A stretch of DNA of 16,128 nt from Ignavibacteriaceae bacterium. Lineage in GTDB: Bacteria > Bacteroidota > Ignavibacteria > Ignavibacteriales > Ignavibacteriaceae. The notes under the pieces are model-generated. The model made no database searches. It worked only from the letters and a program-made list of their open reading frames with translations, and was not told the DNA's origin. Positions 14,357 to 16,128 of this stretch are shown in pieces. The DNA lies in contig JACAFA010000211.1 in NCBI GenBank assembly GCA_013388525.1, positions 1-16,128 of the forward strand, given 5' to 3'. Each line of letters opens with the position of its first letter. Position 1 is the stretch's first letter. The position numbers were made by a program, and so were the translations under genes.

Positions 14357-15589
14357 TTATTTTGTTTCAGACTTAAGAATTACCTTAACAAGTTTTGAAT
14401 CATTCAACAATTCATTTGCGGTTCTTTGAACGTCTTCAGTTGTTATCTTATCAATTTTAGAAAGATATTCATCTATGGAAACAAGTCTGTCGTAATAAAG
14501 AATAGAGTTTGCCATACGCATCATACGGTTGGTTGTACTCTCCAGACTTAGTAAGATTCCACCTTTTAAATACTCTTTAACCTTTTTTAGTTCCTTTTCA
14601 GAAATAGGAACCTCTTTTAATCTTTTAAATTCCTTGTATATTATTTCAATAACCCTTGAGTATTGATTCTGGTTAGTTGAAAAGTAAACACCAAAAGCTG
14701 AAGTGTCATAATAAGAGTTCAGGAAAGAATTTATCTGGTAAGTTATGCCAAGCTTTTCCCTGACTGCTAAAAATAATCTTGAACTGCTTCCTTCCCCCAG
14801 TAACGCAGATAAAAATCTGACAGGTACTCTTCTTTTATCATTGTAGCCGTAAGTTGCCCGACCGATAATTGTGTGAACCTGCTGAACATCTTTTTCAATA
14901 AAAGTATCTTCTGCTTTCTTAAATTCAAATTGTTCTCTGCTTCTTCGGTGTTTCGATTCTCTTTCAGTTATATATTTTTCTGTTAACTTAATCAGTTCAT
15001 CGTGCTTTATATTTCCTGAAGCAACTATCAGCAATCCATCTGTATTATAATTTGATCCATGGAAATTAAATAAGTCATCCGAATGAAAATTTTTTATATT
15101 TGCTTCTTTACCAATAACAGGAAAACTAAGTCTGTTTCCGCTGAAAATTATTTCTTCAAACCTATCATAGAGAAGCTCTTCAGGATTATCATCAAGGTCC
15201 TTCAACTCATCAATTACAACACCTGCTTCTTTTTTTATATGATTTTCTTTGAAGAGCGGATTTTGTATCAAATCAGATAAAACACTAAATGTTCTGCCAA
15301 GATTTTCTGTTAAACCTTTTGAATAATAGCAAGTGTGTTCTTTAGAAGTGAAAGCATTCAGGTAACCGCCATACGATTCAATTTCCTCAGCGATCATTTT
15401 AGCTGAACGTTTCTTGGTTCCTTTAAATAACATGTGCTCAATAAAATGAGAAATACCATTGTTACGTAAAGATTCATCGCGGGCTCCAACGTTGAACCAA
15501 AAACCAAGAGTAAAGGATTGAACGTGCGGAATAAATTCAGAAACTATTTTCGTTCCGCCGGGAAGTGTTGTTAAGTAGTAATTGTCCAC
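14357..15589 (-). CDS. M16 family zinc metallopeptidase (processing-peptidase-like)
   Basis: 410 aa, the normal size for a bacterial single M16B subunit related to the mitochondrial processing peptidase beta subunit. The inverted zinc motif HxxEH is intact as H48-F-I-E51-H52 (GISHFIEHMLFKGT). The third zinc ligand is probably E128 in VVIDELKDLDDNPEE, 76 residues on, which matches the family spacing. The second homologous half has SSSRLFLAVREKLGITYQI, the usual substrate-binding region. There is no signal peptide, so it is probably cytoplasmic. The start is GTG at 15589: an in-frame TAA lies only four codons upstream and no better start exists. No clear ribosome binding site is seen; a TATAAT at 15606-15601 lacks a matching -35. 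It heads the run leading into nuoG (20-nt gap). Substrate unknown. Confidence 0.93.
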   Translation of the reverse strand: MDNYYLTTLPGGTKIVSEFIPHVQSFTLGFWFNVGARDESLRNNGISHFIEHMLFKGTKKRSAKMIAEEIESYGGYLNAFTSKEHTCYYSKGLTENLGRTFSVLSDLIQNPLFKENHIKKEAGVVIDELKDLDDNPEELLYDRFEEIIFSGNRLSFPVIGKEANIKNFHSDDLFNFHGSNYNTDGLLIVASGNIKHDELIKLTEKYITERESKHRRSREQFEFKKAEDTFIEKDVQQVHTIIGRATYGYNDKRRVPVRFLSALLGEGSSSRLFLAVREKLGITYQINSFLNSYYDTSAFGVYFSTNQNQYSRVIEIIYKEFKRLKEVPISEKELKKVKEYLKGGILLSLESTTNRMMRMANSILYYDRLVSIDEYLSKIDKITTEDVQRTANELLNDSKLVKVILKSETK

Positions 15590-15658
15590 AGATTTTGCTG
15601 ATTATAATAGATTTTGAAGGTAAATATAAGAACAAAAGGAATAACGGGAAATGAGTCA

Positions 15659-15713
15659 ATTGTTAAATTGTTTTATTGCTTTATTGAATACAGGTTAATA
15701 GCAATTTAACAAT
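15659..15713. repeat. AT-rich inverted repeat between peptidase and aminotransferase genes
   Basis: ATTGTTAAATTG (15659-15670) and CAATTTAACAAT (15702-15713) are perfect 12-base inverted arms around a 31-nt loop. The loop contains two tandem TTTATTG copies. It lies 22-76 nt after the aminotransferase stop. It could be a weak transcription end signal for that gene or an mRNA-end stabilising stem, but there is no clear T-run and the loop is long. It may also be one copy of a dispersed intergenic repeat. Confidence 0.5.
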
Positions 15714-15735
15714 ACAACAATGCTGCTCAGAAACC

Positions 15736-16128
15736 TTAAACTTCCACACTCTTCGGATATTTTTTTAAATACTTCTGAAGAAAATCTCCGATAGCTTTAT
15801 ATGCTTTCTCAAGAATTTTTTCATTTGGAAGAAATACAACTCTGAAATGATTAGTTCCCGACACTTGCCCAAATCCGCTACCCGGAACTACAACTACACC
15901 GGTCTCTTTAATTAGCTGAGCAACAAAATGTGCATCCGATTGAATTCCGTGAATTCGAGGGAAAGCATAAAATGCACCTTCGGGTTTTACACAGGAAATA
16001 CCTTCAATTGAGTTGAGCATTTCAACTGTCATATTTCTTCGTGAAGTCAGTTTCGCATTTGCTTCAATGAGATGCGACTGATCGCCTTCCAGAGAAATTT
16101 TTATTCCATACTGCTCGGGATGATTTGC
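15736..16128 (-). CDS. Class I/II aminotransferase, C-terminal part (alanine-type)
   Basis: The gene enters from the high-coordinate edge. 130 codons are visible and the reading frame is open to the edge, so the Met at 16032 is internal, not a start. This is the small C-terminal domain of a fold-type I PLP enzyme. MLNSIEGISCVKPEGAFYAF resembles the CVKPxGAxYxFP segment of E. coli AlaA, and GTNHFRVVFLP carries the conserved arginine that binds the substrate carboxylate in this family. The PLP-binding lysine lies outside the window. The best reading is an alanine (or related amino acid) aminotransferase; aspartate or aromatic specificity cannot be excluded. It ends 146 nt before the peptidase gene. 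Confidence 0.9.
   Translation of the reverse strand, partial: ANHPEQYGIKISLEGDQSHLIEANAKLTSRRNMTVEMLNSIEGISCVKPEGAFYAFPRIHGIQSDAHFVAQLIKETGVVVVPGSGFGQVSGTNHFRVVFLPNEKILEKAYKAIGDFLQKYLKKYPKSVEV

Noticed and set aside
13950..14429. Short plus-strand open frames antisense to nuoG and the peptidase gene
   Set aside because: No recognisable product, no ribosome sites, and full overlap with conserved genes.
1..16128. CRISPR arrays, insertion sequences, prophage or integration sites, defence islands
   Set aside because: No regularly spaced repeats, transposase, integrase or toxin-antitoxin-like genes were seen; the tRNAs show no duplicated 3' ends that would mark an attachment site.

Overview
The window is an AT-rich piece of a bacterial chromosome in which every gene I can support reads from the minus strand. 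It most likely comes from the Bacteroidota/Chlorobi (FCB) group, plausibly an Ignavibacteria-like lineage. That inference rests on four things: a protein with a type IX secretion C-terminal sorting domain carrying the NYPNPFNP motif, the N-terminus of RpoC, the one good promoter (which fits the Bacteroidetes TAnnTTTG type), and the layout of the tRNA-secE-nusG-rplKAJL-rpoBC block. No marker in the window fixes the species.

Layout in transcription order, from high to low coordinates. (1) At 16128-15736 is the 3' part of a class I/II aminotransferase resembling the alanine type, followed by a short gap with an AT-rich inverted repeat. (2) At 15589-7741 is a co-oriented run with gaps of 2 to 62 nt: an M16 zinc peptidase, nuoG, nuoH and nuoI of respiratory complex I, a secreted LamG/Fn3-like protein with a T9SS sorting domain, and the AAA+ protein ComM (YifB). 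(3) At 7713-7685 is a well-formed promoter. (4) From 7661 down to the window edge is the information-processing operon: tRNA-Tyr, tRNA-Gly, tRNA-Thr, rpmG (L33), tRNA-Trp, secE, nusG, rplK, rplA, rplJ, rplL, an internal terminator-like hairpin, rpoB, and the first 29 codons of rpoC.

How the genes work together: block 4 makes translation parts (four tRNAs, L33, L11, L1, L10, L7/L12), the SecE translocase subunit, the elongation factor NusG and the beta/beta' subunits of RNA polymerase. The hairpin between rplL and rpoB is placed to keep polymerase subunits below the level of L7/L12. Block 2 holds a membrane/peripheral-arm fragment of complex I (G, H and I only), so the other nuo genes must lie elsewhere. 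Its secreted protein and ComM look like bystanders in the same transcription unit.

The region is mostly conserved core genome. I found no convincing undescribed system. The points worth checking are a tRNA-Tyr with an irregular acceptor base, a NuoG that is short in its molybdopterin-type domain but keeps the four N7 cysteines, an isolated nuoGHI trio, the lack of tuf between tRNA-Thr and tRNA-Trp, and a TTG start for rpoB.
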